DNA from: Maritimibacter sp.
Lineage (GTDB): Bacteria; Pseudomonadota; Alphaproteobacteria; Rhodobacterales; Rhodobacteraceae
DNA: 64,000 nt
NCBI GenBank assembly: GCA_011389895.1
Contig: JAABTN010000003.1
Location: 62,001 to 126,000 of the forward strand
Direction: 5' to 3'
Below the pieces are notes generated by a model that saw only the letters and a list, made by a program, of their open reading frames with translations, had not been told where the DNA came from and did not search any database. The stretch's first letter is position 1. Every line of letters starts with the position of its first letter. The position numbers and the translations under genes were made by a program. Positions 1 to 8,761 of this stretch are shown here, in pieces.

Positions 1-997
1 GGCCTTCATCGACGATGACGCGGTGCCTGAGCCCACATGGCTCACCTACCTCGTGGCTCCGTTTTCCGACCCTGAGGTGGCCCAGACGGGCGGATACGTG
101 CGCGGGCGAAACGGGATCAGCTTTCAATGGCGCGCGCGGGCGGTGAACCGGCTTGGCGCCGCGCGGGACATTCCGCAAAGCGGCGATGCGCCGTTTACGC
201 CGGAGCTGGCGCAGGGCGAGGCGATCAAGACCGAGGGCACCAATATGGCCCTGCGGCGATCGGTGATTGCCGACATCGGCGGTTTTGACCCGGCGTTTCA
301 CTATTTCCTAGATGAAACCGATGTGAACCTTCGGCTGGCGGATCGGTGCACGATGATCGTGCCCACGGCACAGGTTCACCACGCCTTCGCAGCCTCTGAT
401 AACCGGACCGAGGATCGCGTCCCGACCGACCTGACCGAAATCGGCGCGTCCTGGGCCGTTTTTTTGCGAAAGCATGCCCCCGACGAGATGGAGACCGCGA
501 CGGATCGCGCGTTTTCCGAGCAAGAGCAGCGATTGCGCAGGCATCTTGACGCCGGTCGCATGACCGCCGCCGAAAAGACCCGGTTGGAGGAAAGCTTTTT
601 CAGGGGGTTCGACGTCGGCCTGACACGGGATGCGCACCCATCGGATCCGTTGCCTGACCCGAATACGCCGTTCAAACGGTTCGAACACACGTTTGATGGC
701 ACCAGCGTGCTGATCGCTGGGCGTGCATGGTCGAAGCGTCGGCTTGCGGCCAAAGCCCGGGCGGCGGTCGCGGACGGATCGGTTGCAACGGTCCTTCGGT
801 TGTCCCCCACCGCGCGCCCCCACCGCATGCGGTTTCACGCCGAGGGGTATTGGGAACAACGCGGTGGCCTGTTTGGCCCCTCCGACCGTGCGCAACCGCG
901 GGTCCGGCTTTGGTCCTTTTCCAAACGGGTTGCTGCTGAGCGCACAAGAATTGGTATTCTGCGTGAAAAACAGGCAAACATCCCAGAAATTGGGTGA
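1..997 (+). CDS. Glycosyltransferase family 2, C-terminal part (5' end outside window)
   Basis: The frame is already open at base 2 and ends with TGA at 995-997, leaving about 331 residues. It begins with FIDDDAVPEPTWL, the DXD-type metal and nucleotide-sugar motif of GT2 enzymes. About 60 residues later comes KTEGTNMALRRS and then FHYFLDETDVNLRL, the usual acceptor-side ED(V) motif region. The last 150 residues, rich in Arg, have no motif I recognise. It probably transfers a sugar from an NDP-sugar during polysaccharide synthesis at the cytoplasmic face of the membrane. It leads a same-strand run of glycan genes. Substrate cannot be read from the sequence. The true start lies left of the window. 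Confidence 0.8.
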   Translation, partial: AFIDDDAVPEPTWLTYLVAPFSDPEVAQTGGYVRGRNGISFQWRARAVNRLGAARDIPQSGDAPFTPELAQGEAIKTEGTNMALRRSVIADIGGFDPAFHYFLDETDVNLRLADRCTMIVPTAQVHHAFAASDNRTEDRVPTDLTEIGASWAVFLRKHAPDEMETATDRAFSEQEQRLRRHLDAGRMTAAEKTRLEESFFRGFDVGLTRDAHPSDPLPDPNTPFKRFEHTFDGTSVLIAGRAWSKRRLAAKARAAVADGSVATVLRLSPTARPHRMRFHAEGYWEQRGGLFGPSDRAQPRVRLWSFSKRVAAERTRIGILREKQANIPEIG

Positions 998-1107
998 CCT
1001 CCCGCGCCCCGCGACATATCTGTGAGACGGACCCGGCCCACGGTTCACGCCGCACGAACGGCTTGTTACCCCAAGCCCGGCTTAATGGATTTGAGAGGTG
1101 GAAGAAG

Positions 1108-2001
1108 ATGTCCAAGAAGGTGACCAAGGCGATTTTCCCAGTGGCAGGTTTGGGAACGCGGTTCTTGCCCGCAACCAAGTCGATCCCCAAGGAAATCATG
1201 ACGCTGGTCGACCGGCCCCTGATCCAATACGCGATCGACGAAGCGCGCGAAGCGGGGATCGAGGAATTCATCTTCGTCACCTCGCGCGGCAAGGGCGCGC
1301 TTGAGGACTATTTCGACAACGCCCCGGTCGTCGAGGCCGAGCTTGTCGCGAAAGGCAAGGATGATCTGCTCGATGTGCTTCGGTCGACCAACATGGGGTC
1401 CGGTGCCATCGCCTATATCCGGCAGCACAAGGCGCTGGGCCTGGGTCACGCGATCTATTGTGCCCACCGGCTGATCGCGGATGAACCTTTCGCGGTGCTT
1501 TTGCCGGATGACATCATCACGGGTGAGAAATCCTGCCTGAAACAGATGGTCGATGCCTATGACGAGACCGGCGGATCAATGGTCGCGGCGATGGAGGTCG
1601 CCCCGGAGAAAGCCTATGCCTACGGCGTGATCGACCCGGCGGAACAGGACGGCAACCTGATCAAGGTGAAGGGAATGGTCGAGAAACCGCAGACCGGCCA
1701 ACAACCGTCGAATTACGCCGTGATCGGGCGTTATATCCTGACCCCGGATGTGCTCGCGAACCTTGGGAAGTTTCGCAAGGGCGCGGGCGGTGAGATTCAG
1801 CTCACCGATGCCATTGCCGACGAGATCACCCAAGGAAGGCCGGTTCACGGGCTGCTGTTTGATGGCGAGCGGTTCGATTGCGGCTCGAAGTCTGGGTATC
1901 TTCAGGCGACCGTGCATTTCGGGCTTGAACGAAAAGACCTCAATCCCGAGCTGATGGCCTATCTTGAAGCCGTGGTTGATGCCAAACGGGCTGCGGGCTA
2001 A
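1108..2001 (+). CDS. galU: UTP-glucose-1-phosphate uridylyltransferase
   Basis: 297 aa. GalU makes UDP-glucose from UTP and glucose-1-phosphate, the entry point to UDP-sugars for exopolysaccharide and lipopolysaccharide. The N-terminus AIFPVAGLGTRFLPATKS is the nucleotide-binding signature, followed by IPKEIM, and VLLPDDII is the metal/UTP motif. GVIDPAEQ and VEKPQ complete the family pattern. The ATG at 1108 is chosen because it follows GAGAGGTGGAAG and gives the standard MSKKVTKAIFPVAG start; the frame is open further upstream but without family similarity. It lies between glycosyltransferase genes on the same strand, so it probably supplies the donor for that cluster. Confidence 0.95.
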   Translation: MSKKVTKAIFPVAGLGTRFLPATKSIPKEIMTLVDRPLIQYAIDEAREAGIEEFIFVTSRGKGALEDYFDNAPVVEAELVAKGKDDLLDVLRSTNMGSGAIAYIRQHKALGLGHAIYCAHRLIADEPFAVLLPDDIITGEKSCLKQMVDAYDETGGSMVAAMEVAPEKAYAYGVIDPAEQDGNLIKVKGMVEKPQTGQQPSNYAVIGRYILTPDVLANLGKFRKGAGGEIQLTDAIADEITQGRPVHGLLFDGERFDCGSKSGYLQATVHFGLERKDLNPELMAYLEAVVDAKRAAG

Positions 2002-2010
2002 GGCCCGGTC

Positions 2011-3222
2011 TTGGAACCGCGGGCCCGGCTTCTCGACCTGTCGCGATTGGTGTCCCGCGTGGGGCGTCCGGCGCTGACCGGCATTGACCGGGTCGAAGCG
2101 GCCTATCTGAACCGGTTTCTTGCCGATGAGGCACCGCTGTTCGCGCTGGTGCGATCATCGTTCGGGTTCACGCTTTTTGACCGCGCCGGGGTCGAGGCGT
2201 TGGCGGCGCGGCTTCTTGGTAGTGAGCCTTGGGGCCCCCCGGATCTTCTGACCAAGATTTTTCTCAAACCCGGCTCCGGGCGACGCGGGCCCGAAGCCGA
2301 TCTGCGCCGCTTGGCGGTGGCGCGGTCCGGGCGACGGTTGCTTGGCCCGATGTTGGCCCGCCATTTGCCCGGGCACACCACATGGGTGAATGTGGGTCAC
2401 TCGAACCTCGTGGTGTCGGTCTTTGACGCGGTTCATGCCCTGGAAGACGGTCGCGCGGTGGTTCTGGTGCATGATACCATCCCGCTCGATCACCCGGATT
2501 GGCAGCGTGAAGGCACCGTGGAAAGCTTTGAGGCGCGGATGCGGCAGGTGGCGACCAAGGCAGATCTGGTGATCCACACCGCGCAGGCGACCCGTGAGGT
2601 GACCGAGGCACGGTTTGAACGCTTCGGGCGGGTGCCCGATGCGGTCGTCGCGCCGCTGGGCATTGACCGACCGGAGCCTGACCCAACCCAGCTTTCCCCT
2701 GATTTGGGCCGGAATAGACCCTATTTCGTGACCCTTGGCACGATAGAGCCGCGCAAGAACCACGCGCTTTTGCTGGATGCCTGGGCGGCGATGCGCGAGA
2801 CGATGTATGCCGAGGATATACCGGACCTGTTCCTTGTCGGTGCACGCGGCTGGAACAATGCCGAGGTGTTCGCCCGGCTGGATCGGGAACGCATCAACGT
2901 GCGCGAACTTGGTCCTTTGCCGGACGGTGCCACTGCGGCGCTGATCTCCGGGGCCCACGCGCTTTTGATGCCCAGCCGGGTCGAAGGGTTCGGCCTGCCC
3001 CCCGGCGAAGCGCTCGCCCTCGGGACCAAGGTGATCGCCGCGGACCTGCCGGTCTATCGTGAAGTATTTGGAAACAAACTCGTTTACCTTGATCCGGACG
3101 ATCTGTATTCTTGGGTGGATAACATCAGGCAAACAGCACGCGAAGAACGTGAGACAGGGGCGGCGGCGGGTGATCTCCCCACGTGGCAGAAACATTTTAA
3201 CCTTGTCGTTAATTGTCTATGA
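2011..3222 (+). CDS. Glycosyltransferase family 4 (GT-B, group 1)
   Basis: 403 aa, starting with TTG 9 bases after galU. The C-terminal half carries the Glycos_transf_1 fold: PYFVTLGTIEPRKNH at about residue 230 is the phosphate-loop region, and PSRVEGFGLPPGEALALG near residue 320 is the EX7E nucleotide-sugar motif. The N-terminal half (LTGIDRVE, VLVHDTIPLDHPDW) is the acceptor domain seen in mannosyl- and rhamnosyl-transferases of this group. No membrane segment is visible, so it is probably cytosolic or peripheral. The ribosome site before the TTG is weak, so a slightly later start is possible. Donor and acceptor are unknown. Confidence 0.8.
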   Translation: MEPRARLLDLSRLVSRVGRPALTGIDRVEAAYLNRFLADEAPLFALVRSSFGFTLFDRAGVEALAARLLGSEPWGPPDLLTKIFLKPGSGRRGPEADLRRLAVARSGRRLLGPMLARHLPGHTTWVNVGHSNLVVSVFDAVHALEDGRAVVLVHDTIPLDHPDWQREGTVESFEARMRQVATKADLVIHTAQATREVTEARFERFGRVPDAVVAPLGIDRPEPDPTQLSPDLGRNRPYFVTLGTIEPRKNHALLLDAWAAMRETMYAEDIPDLFLVGARGWNNAEVFARLDRERINVRELGPLPDGATAALISGAHALLMPSRVEGFGLPPGEALALGTKVIAADLPVYREVFGNKLVYLDPDDLYSWVDNIRQTAREERETGAAAGDLPTWQKHFNLVVNCL

Positions 3223-3259
3223 TAACGGGGACATAAGCTGAGGCGTCGAAAGGGCAGAC

Positions 3260-4270
3260 TTGGGCATCGTGCGGACATATCGGCTCCGGCTGCTGCGAAA
3301 ACGGTGGCGTATCCGCGCGTTTCGCAAGCGGCGTGAGATCAAGCCGGTCGTCAACCGCACGGAAACAATCCAGCCCACCGACATTCTCGTTTTCTGCACC
3401 GCCCGCAACGAACGCCTGCGGCTTCCGTATTTCCTGCGGTATTACCGCAACATGGGCGTGAACCATTTCTTCTTCGTCGATAACGACAGCGATGATGGCA
3501 CCCGCGACTACCTTGCCGCGCAGGAGGACGTGTCGCTTTGGACCGGAACGGCGAGTTACAAGCGCGCGCGTTTCGGGATGGATTGGCTGAATTGGCTTAT
3601 GCGCCGCCATGGCCACAACCATTGGTGCCTGACGGTCGACCCGGACGAGTTCCTTGTGTTTCCCTTCTGCGATACCCGCGGATTGCGGGCGCTGACGGAC
3701 TGGCTCGATGCCTCGTCGATCAAAAGCTTCGGGGCCATGCTTCTTGACATGTATCCCAAGGGCCGGATGTCCGCCCAACCTTACCGCGAGGGTCAGGATC
3801 CGTTCGAGATCGCCAATTGGTTCGATGCCGGGAATTACATGATCGAACGGAACCCGAAATTCGGGAACCTGTGGATCCAGGGCGGGCCGCGTGCGCGCAT
3901 GTTCTTTCCCGACAACCCGGCCCGTGCGCCGGCGTTGAACAAGATTCCGCTGGTGAAATGGCAGCGCAGCTATACCTACGTGTCCTCGACCCATAGCCTT
4001 TTGCCGAGGGGATTGAACCTCGTCTACGACGAATGGGGGGGTGAAAAGGCCTCTGGCTGTCTGCTTCATGCCAAGTTTCTTGACACCTTCGCGGCCAAGG
4101 CGGCGGAAGAGCTTCAGCGGCGGCAGCATTATGCCGCGTCGCACGAATACCGCGCCTATGCCGAGAAGCTCGAAGATGATCCCGACCTGTGGTGCAAATG
4201 GTCGGAGAAATACATCAATTGGCGGCAGCTGGAGATCCTCGGTCTCATGTCCAAGGGGAACTGGGCGTGA
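3260..4270 (+). CDS. Glycosyltransferase family 2-like (PF13704 type)
   Basis: 336 aa. DILVFCTARNERLRLPYFLRYY followed by NHFFFVDNDSDDGTRDYL is the N-terminal pattern of the Glyco_tranf_2_4 family. CLTVDPDEFLVFP supplies the DXD-like metal motif near residue 125. It starts at TTG 3260 after AAAGGG; a GTG three codons later is an alternative. The first 30 residues are very basic (many Arg), suggesting membrane association. The stop codon overlaps the next gene by 4 bp (GTGA), so the two are translationally coupled. Likely a transferase of the same polysaccharide pathway; substrate unknown. Confidence 0.75.
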   Translation: MGIVRTYRLRLLRKRWRIRAFRKRREIKPVVNRTETIQPTDILVFCTARNERLRLPYFLRYYRNMGVNHFFFVDNDSDDGTRDYLAAQEDVSLWTGTASYKRARFGMDWLNWLMRRHGHNHWCLTVDPDEFLVFPFCDTRGLRALTDWLDASSIKSFGAMLLDMYPKGRMSAQPYREGQDPFEIANWFDAGNYMIERNPKFGNLWIQGGPRARMFFPDNPARAPALNKIPLVKWQRSYTYVSSTHSLLPRGLNLVYDEWGGEKASGCLLHAKFLDTFAAKAAEELQRRQHYAASHEYRAYAEKLEDDPDLWCKWSEKYINWRQLEILGLMSKGNWA

Positions 4271-5964
4271 CCGTCGGCATCGCCATGTTGGTGCACACCG
4301 CGCTCGACCGCGCGGCACAGGTCGCGCGCCATTGGGCAAAGCACGACTGCCCGGTCGTCATCCATGTCGACAAGAAGGTCGGGCGCCGCGCCTACAAGGA
4401 ATTCACCGCGAGCCTCGGTGACCTGCAAAACGTGCGCTTTTGCAAACGCCACAACTGCGAATGGGGCACATGGTCGCTCGTCGCGGCAAGCCAATCGGCC
4501 TCCGAGATGGTGTTGGCGGAGTTTCCCGAGGTGCGCCATGTCTACCTCGCTTCCGGGTCTTGCCTGCCCCTGCGCCCGGTGCAGGAGATGAAAGATTACC
4601 TTGCCGCGCGCCCGATGATGAATTTCATCGAAAGCGTCACGACCGAGGATGTGCCTTGGACAGTCGGCGGGCTTGATATCGAGCGTTTCATTTTTCGCTT
4701 TCCGTTCTCATGGAAAAAAAGCCGCCGCGCCTTTGACTGGTATGTGCGCCTTCAGCGCCGGTTGAATTACAAGCGGCACGTGCCCGAGGGGCTTGTGCCC
4801 CATCTGGGCAGCCAATGGTGGTGCCTGACCCGCCAAACGCTTTCCGCCATTCTCGAAGACAAGGATCGGCTGAAATACGACCGCTATTTCTCAAAGGTCT
4901 GGATACCGGATGAAAGCTATTTCCAGACCCTCGTCAGGCTCTATTCCACCAATATCGAAAGCAGGTCCTTGACCCTGTCCAAGTTCGACTTTCAGGGCAA
5001 GCCACATATCTTCTACGACGACCACATGCAGCTTTTGCGCCGCTCGGATTGTTTCGTTGCGCGCAAGATCTGGCCGCACGCGGAAAAACTCTACACCGGG
5101 TTTCTGTCCGACGACGTGTCGATCTTCACCGGGGCCGAACCCAATCCGGGCAAGATAGACCGTGTTTTTTCAAAGGCCGTGGAGCGCAGGACAAAGGGGC
5201 GGGCCGGGCTTTACATGCAAAGCCGCTTTCCCAACGAAAACTGGGAAAACGGCCTGACCTCGTCGCAATATTCGATTTTCGAGGGGTTCACAGAGCTGTT
5301 CGAGGATTTCGAGGAATGGCTGCCACGTGTCACCCAGACCCGCGTGCATGGCCACCTCTATGGCCCGGATCGGGTCGAGTTTGCGGGTGGGCAAAAGGTA
5401 TTTGCCGGGGCCATGGTCGATAGCGCCGAATTGCGCGATTACAATCCGCGCGCGTTTCTGACCAACCTGATCTGGAACACGCGCGGGGAACGGCAGTGTT
5501 TCATGTTCGGCCCCGCCGATAACCAGGATATTTCATGGGACGTGGCGAAAGACCCGAATGCTCAGATATCGGTGATCACCGGGGCCTGGGCGGTGCCGCT
5601 TTTCTTCTCGAACGCCAACTTCTCGGACATCCGGCGTGAGGCGGCGCGGTTGCAGCGCATCGAGACCGAACACCTTGAGATCCTGCGCTCTGTCTGGACC
5701 AAGGCGCGGGTGCGCATCTGGACGCTTGCCGATTTCATCGAGAACCCGATGGAGCCGCTTCAAACCATCATCGACGAGATCGGCGCGCGGCAGGCAAACC
5801 GCCTGACCGAAGCGCCGCACATGGTGCCGCTCGACGGGTTTGGTTTGTTCCTGCAACAGCTCAAGAACGAAGGGATGCAGCCCTATCTCATGGGGGATTT
5901 TCCGGTGGACAACTCTGACCGGCAAATCCGCCGAAAACACCGCAAACCTTATCTCGTGAAATAG
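4267..5964 (+). CDS. GT14 (Core-2/I-branching type) glycosyltransferase with C-terminal DUF5928 domain
   Basis: 565 aa, GTG start chosen because it overlaps the upstream stop by 4 bp and begins directly with the domain (TVGIAMLVHTALDRAAQ). Residues 1-250 match the Branch family: CPVVIHVDKKVG, a WGTWSLVAAS segment, VYLASGSCLPLRP and GSQWWCLTR with the acidic WIPDESYFQT. Residues 290-565 form a second domain that in Rhodobacteraceae is called DUF5928 (function unknown; MQSRFPNENWENGLTSSQ is its start). Known GT14 members add beta-1,6-GlcNAc or xylose branches, so branching of the glycan is a reasonable inference. The following gene is a sulfotransferase 7 bases downstream, a coupling that suggests a branched, sulfated polymer. 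Confidence 0.8.
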   Translation: MTVGIAMLVHTALDRAAQVARHWAKHDCPVVIHVDKKVGRRAYKEFTASLGDLQNVRFCKRHNCEWGTWSLVAASQSASEMVLAEFPEVRHVYLASGSCLPLRPVQEMKDYLAARPMMNFIESVTTEDVPWTVGGLDIERFIFRFPFSWKKSRRAFDWYVRLQRRLNYKRHVPEGLVPHLGSQWWCLTRQTLSAILEDKDRLKYDRYFSKVWIPDESYFQTLVRLYSTNIESRSLTLSKFDFQGKPHIFYDDHMQLLRRSDCFVARKIWPHAEKLYTGFLSDDVSIFTGAEPNPGKIDRVFSKAVERRTKGRAGLYMQSRFPNENWENGLTSSQYSIFEGFTELFEDFEEWLPRVTQTRVHGHLYGPDRVEFAGGQKVFAGAMVDSAELRDYNPRAFLTNLIWNTRGERQCFMFGPADNQDISWDVAKDPNAQISVITGAWAVPLFFSNANFSDIRREAARLQRIETEHLEILRSVWTKARVRIWTLADFIENPMEPLQTIIDEIGARQANRLTEAPHMVPLDGFGLFLQQLKNEGMQPYLMGDFPVDNSDRQIRRKHRKPYLVK

Positions 5965-5971
5965 GTCCGAT

Positions 5972-7411
5972 ATGGAACGCCCCTTTGACTCCTTCGTCAT
6001 CCTCGCGGAAATGCGGACCGGATCGAATTTTCTCGAATCGAACCTGCGGGAATTTCCGGGGATCACCTGTTACGGCGAAGCCTTCAATCCATGGCTTCTG
6101 GTGGACCCCGACCGCACCGAGCTTTTCGGGATCACGATGGCTCAGCGCGATGCCGACCCGGTGGCGTTGATCGACGCGATGAAGGCGAACACCGATGGCA
6201 TCCCCGGTTTCCGGCTGTTCCACGACCACGATCCGCGCGTGTTCGACCTGGTCATGGCCGACCGGCGCTGTGCCAAGATCGTGCTCAACCGCAATCTCAT
6301 CGACGCCTGGGTCAGTCAGCGAATCGCATGGTCGACCAAGCAGTGGCAGTTGGGCGATGACGTGGATCGAAAGACATGGCGGGTGAAATTCGATGCCAAG
6401 GATTTCAAGAATTTCTACTACACGGTGAAAGAGCGGCAGCAGCGCATTGCACGACAGCTTCAGATCAGCGGGCAGGCGGGGTTCTACCTCGACTACGACG
6501 ACATTCAGGATCTTCGCGTGGTCAACGGGCTTGCCCGATACCTTGGCGAGACCGAAGAGCTTCGGAGCCTGTCCGGCAAGTTCAAGAAACAAAACCCCGA
6601 ACCTCTGGCCGACAAAGTGCGCAATTTCGAGGCGGTCGAGCAAACGGTGAACGACATTGACCGCTACGATCTTGGCACCTTGCCGAATTTCGAGCCGAAA
6701 CGCGGGCCGACCGTGCCCAGCTATGTCACCGGGAAGGAAGCGCCGCTGTGTTTCATGCCGATTCCCGGCGCGCTGGACCAAGAGGTGCGCGATTGGATCG
6801 CGGCATTGGACAACGTGCACCGCGATGTTCTTGCCACCGGGATCACGCAAAAAGAGCTTCGGCAATGGAAGAACCAGAACAAGGGGCACCGTAGCTTCAC
6901 GGTTCTGCGCCACCCGGCCGAGCGCGCGCATTCGGTGTTCTGCCGCTACGTGCTAAACCACACGCCGTGGACGATGTGGGAGCTTCGCCATGGGTTGATC
7001 GAGAAATACGGGCTCGACATCCCGTGGGATACGCCGGTGGGCGAGGGGTATGATCGCCCCCGCCATCGCGCCGCCTTCCTGAAATTTCTCGATTTCGTCG
7101 CGGGCACGCTTGGCGGGTCCAGCGTGCATCCGGTTTTGCCGATCTGGGCCACCCAAGACAATCTTTTGCGCGGGTTTGCCGAGTTCGTGGCGCCCGATCA
7201 CGTCTTGCGCGAATCCAAGATCAACGAAGGGTTGGCGGTGCTGGCGATGGAGGTGGGGTTGGACCCGCCGCCCTTTGGCGCGGCGATCCCGGATGAGCCC
7301 CATTCGCTGACTTCGATCTATGACGATGACGTCGAGAAAGCGGTGCGAAAGGCCTATGCCCGCGATTACATGGCGTTCGGGTTCCGCAAATGGGACCGCG
7401 CCGAGGATTAG
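5972..7411 (+). CDS. Double-domain sulfotransferase (NodH/Stf0-like N-terminus, Sulfotransfer_2-like C-terminus)
   Basis: 479 aa. Sulfotransferases move sulfate from PAPS onto a hydroxyl or amine. Residues 6-25 (FVILAEMRTGSNFLESNL) are the 5'-phosphosulfate loop in the NodH/Stf0 form, and KIVLNRNLIDAWVSQRIA near 110 resembles the 3'-phosphate motif. A second domain from about 255 has HRSFTVLRHPAERAHSVF (3'-phosphate motif of carbohydrate sulfotransferases) and ends in IYDDDVEKAVRKAYARDYMAFGF, the typical family tail. The second domain lacks a recognisable PAPS loop (the expected site reads CFMPIPGALDQ), so it may be inactive or use the first domain's donor. It closes the polysaccharide cluster and implies a sulfated product. 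Confidence 0.8.
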   Translation: MERPFDSFVILAEMRTGSNFLESNLREFPGITCYGEAFNPWLLVDPDRTELFGITMAQRDADPVALIDAMKANTDGIPGFRLFHDHDPRVFDLVMADRRCAKIVLNRNLIDAWVSQRIAWSTKQWQLGDDVDRKTWRVKFDAKDFKNFYYTVKERQQRIARQLQISGQAGFYLDYDDIQDLRVVNGLARYLGETEELRSLSGKFKKQNPEPLADKVRNFEAVEQTVNDIDRYDLGTLPNFEPKRGPTVPSYVTGKEAPLCFMPIPGALDQEVRDWIAALDNVHRDVLATGITQKELRQWKNQNKGHRSFTVLRHPAERAHSVFCRYVLNHTPWTMWELRHGLIEKYGLDIPWDTPVGEGYDRPRHRAAFLKFLDFVAGTLGGSSVHPVLPIWATQDNLLRGFAEFVAPDHVLRESKINEGLAVLAMEVGLDPPPFGAAIPDEPHSLTSIYDDDVEKAVRKAYARDYMAFGFRKWDRAED

Positions 7412-7433
7412 GGGCGAACGGACGGGTGGCGCG

Positions 7434-7898
7434 TTATGCCGCCCGGATCGCCTGCGCGTCGGTCAGAATGGTGTGCAGGGTTTCCGGATCGTTGTTGGCC
7501 CGCAGTTTTGCCGTCACCGATTGATCCCGCATGGTGCGCGACACGAGCGCGAGGGCCTTCAAATGATCGACACCGGCCCCCTCGGGCGCAAACAGCGCGA
7601 ACACGAGATCCACGGGCTGACGATCGACCGACCCGAAATCGACAGGCTTGTCGAGACGCAGGAAGGCACCGACCACCCGGTCGAGCCCATCGATTCGCGC
7701 ATGCGGCAGGGCAACACCATGCCCGACCCCGGTGGGGCCAAGGCTTTCACGGTCTTGCAGCGCCGTGAACGCGGCAGTGGCATCAATGCCATAGACCCCG
7801 GCGACAAGGTCGCCGAGATCCTGAAACAGGCGTTTCTTCGAGGAAACGGTGGATACCACCTTCACGGCGGCTGGCCGAAGGATTTCGGAAAGTTCCAT
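7434..7898 (-). CDS. ptsN: Nitrogen-regulatory phosphotransferase protein EIIA(Ntr)
   Basis: 154 aa, the normal length. PtsN is the final phosphate acceptor of the regulatory PTS (EI-Ntr, NPr) and controls carbon, nitrogen and potassium physiology by binding partner proteins rather than moving sugar. GVGHGVALPHARI contains the phosphorylated His (about residue 66). It follows hpf by 48 bases on the same strand, the usual hpf-ptsN arrangement of proteobacteria, and is convergent with the polysaccharide cluster. Confidence 0.95.
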   Translation of the reverse strand: MELSEILRPAAVKVVSTVSSKKRLFQDLGDLVAGVYGIDATAAFTALQDRESLGPTGVGHGVALPHARIDGLDRVVGAFLRLDKPVDFGSVDRQPVDLVFALFAPEGAGVDHLKALALVSRTMRDQSVTAKLRANNDPETLHTILTDAQAIRAA

Positions 7899-7946
7899 TG
7901 GTCCTACACTTCTATCCCGACCGGGGTCTGCGCAGGCCTGTGGTGA

Positions 7947-8522
7947 TCAGGCCTGGTTTCCTGGGTCGATCCAACCGATGTTGCCGTCCTCACGACGGTA
8001 CACGACATTCACACCGTTCGATTTCTCGTTTCGAAAGACAACAACCGGCGCATGTGCCAACTCCATCTGCATCACCGCTTCACCAACTGACAGAGACGGG
8101 ATCTGTGTCTCCATCTCGGCGATGATGATCGGCTCCATGCCTTCTGGCTCGACGTCTCCCGGCCCATCTTCTGCGGCGAGGATATACGAGGCTCCTTCGA
8201 AAACATCAACCGGGTTCGCGCGCGCAGAGTGATGGTCTTTCAGCCGACGCTTGTAACGGCGCAACTGTTTTTCCATTTTCTCGGCGCATTGGTCGAACGA
8301 TGCGTGGATGTCATGGGACCGCGCGCTGGCCTGTGCGGTCAGGCCGGTGGACAGATGCACGATCGTTTCACAGGCAAATTCGCTCGCGTTCTTCGAGAAA
8401 ATCACATGCGCGTCCGTCGGTCGCTCAGCGTATTTTTCCACGACGGTGCCAAGACCTTCCTTGACATAAACCTGTAGGGCTTCGCCGATATCAATTTGTT
8501 TTCCGCTGATCTGATACTGCAT
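7947..8522 (-). CDS. hpf: Long-form ribosome hibernation promoting factor
   Basis: 191 aa. The N-terminal S30AE domain (residues 1-100, ISGKQIDIGEALQVYVKE) binds the 30S decoding region. The C-terminal domain (about 130-191, AHAPVVVFRNEKSNGVNVVYRREDGNIGWID) makes this the long form, which by itself dimerises 70S ribosomes into inactive 100S particles. The ATG at 8522 follows a strong GAGGAGGAAAG site. First gene of the hpf-ptsN pair; the 239-base stretch upstream up to the RNase D gene should hold its promoter, though I cannot name a clear one. Confidence 0.95.
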   Translation of the reverse strand: MQYQISGKQIDIGEALQVYVKEGLGTVVEKYAERPTDAHVIFSKNASEFACETIVHLSTGLTAQASARSHDIHASFDQCAEKMEKQLRRYKRRLKDHHSARANPVDVFEGASYILAAEDGPGDVEPEGMEPIIIAEMETQIPSLSVGEAVMQMELAHAPVVVFRNEKSNGVNVVYRREDGNIGWIDPGNQA

Positions 8523-8761
8523 CTTTCCTCCTCATGGATAGATGGTCCCAAGGTCAGGCCACGGAATGTGACAAGACCGAAAAAAGGGACGGATTACAGG
8601 AGTTTGTGCGAAGCTTGTCGCCCGGTTTCCCGTGGCGGCCGACGCGCTGCGAAAGGGTGTGTTCGCGGCACGAAGGGGATGGTTGTGCTTCATGCATCCC
8701 CGGTATTGAGCGCCGGATCGCAGGGCTTGTCAATGGGATCAGATCAAACCGACCGACGATT

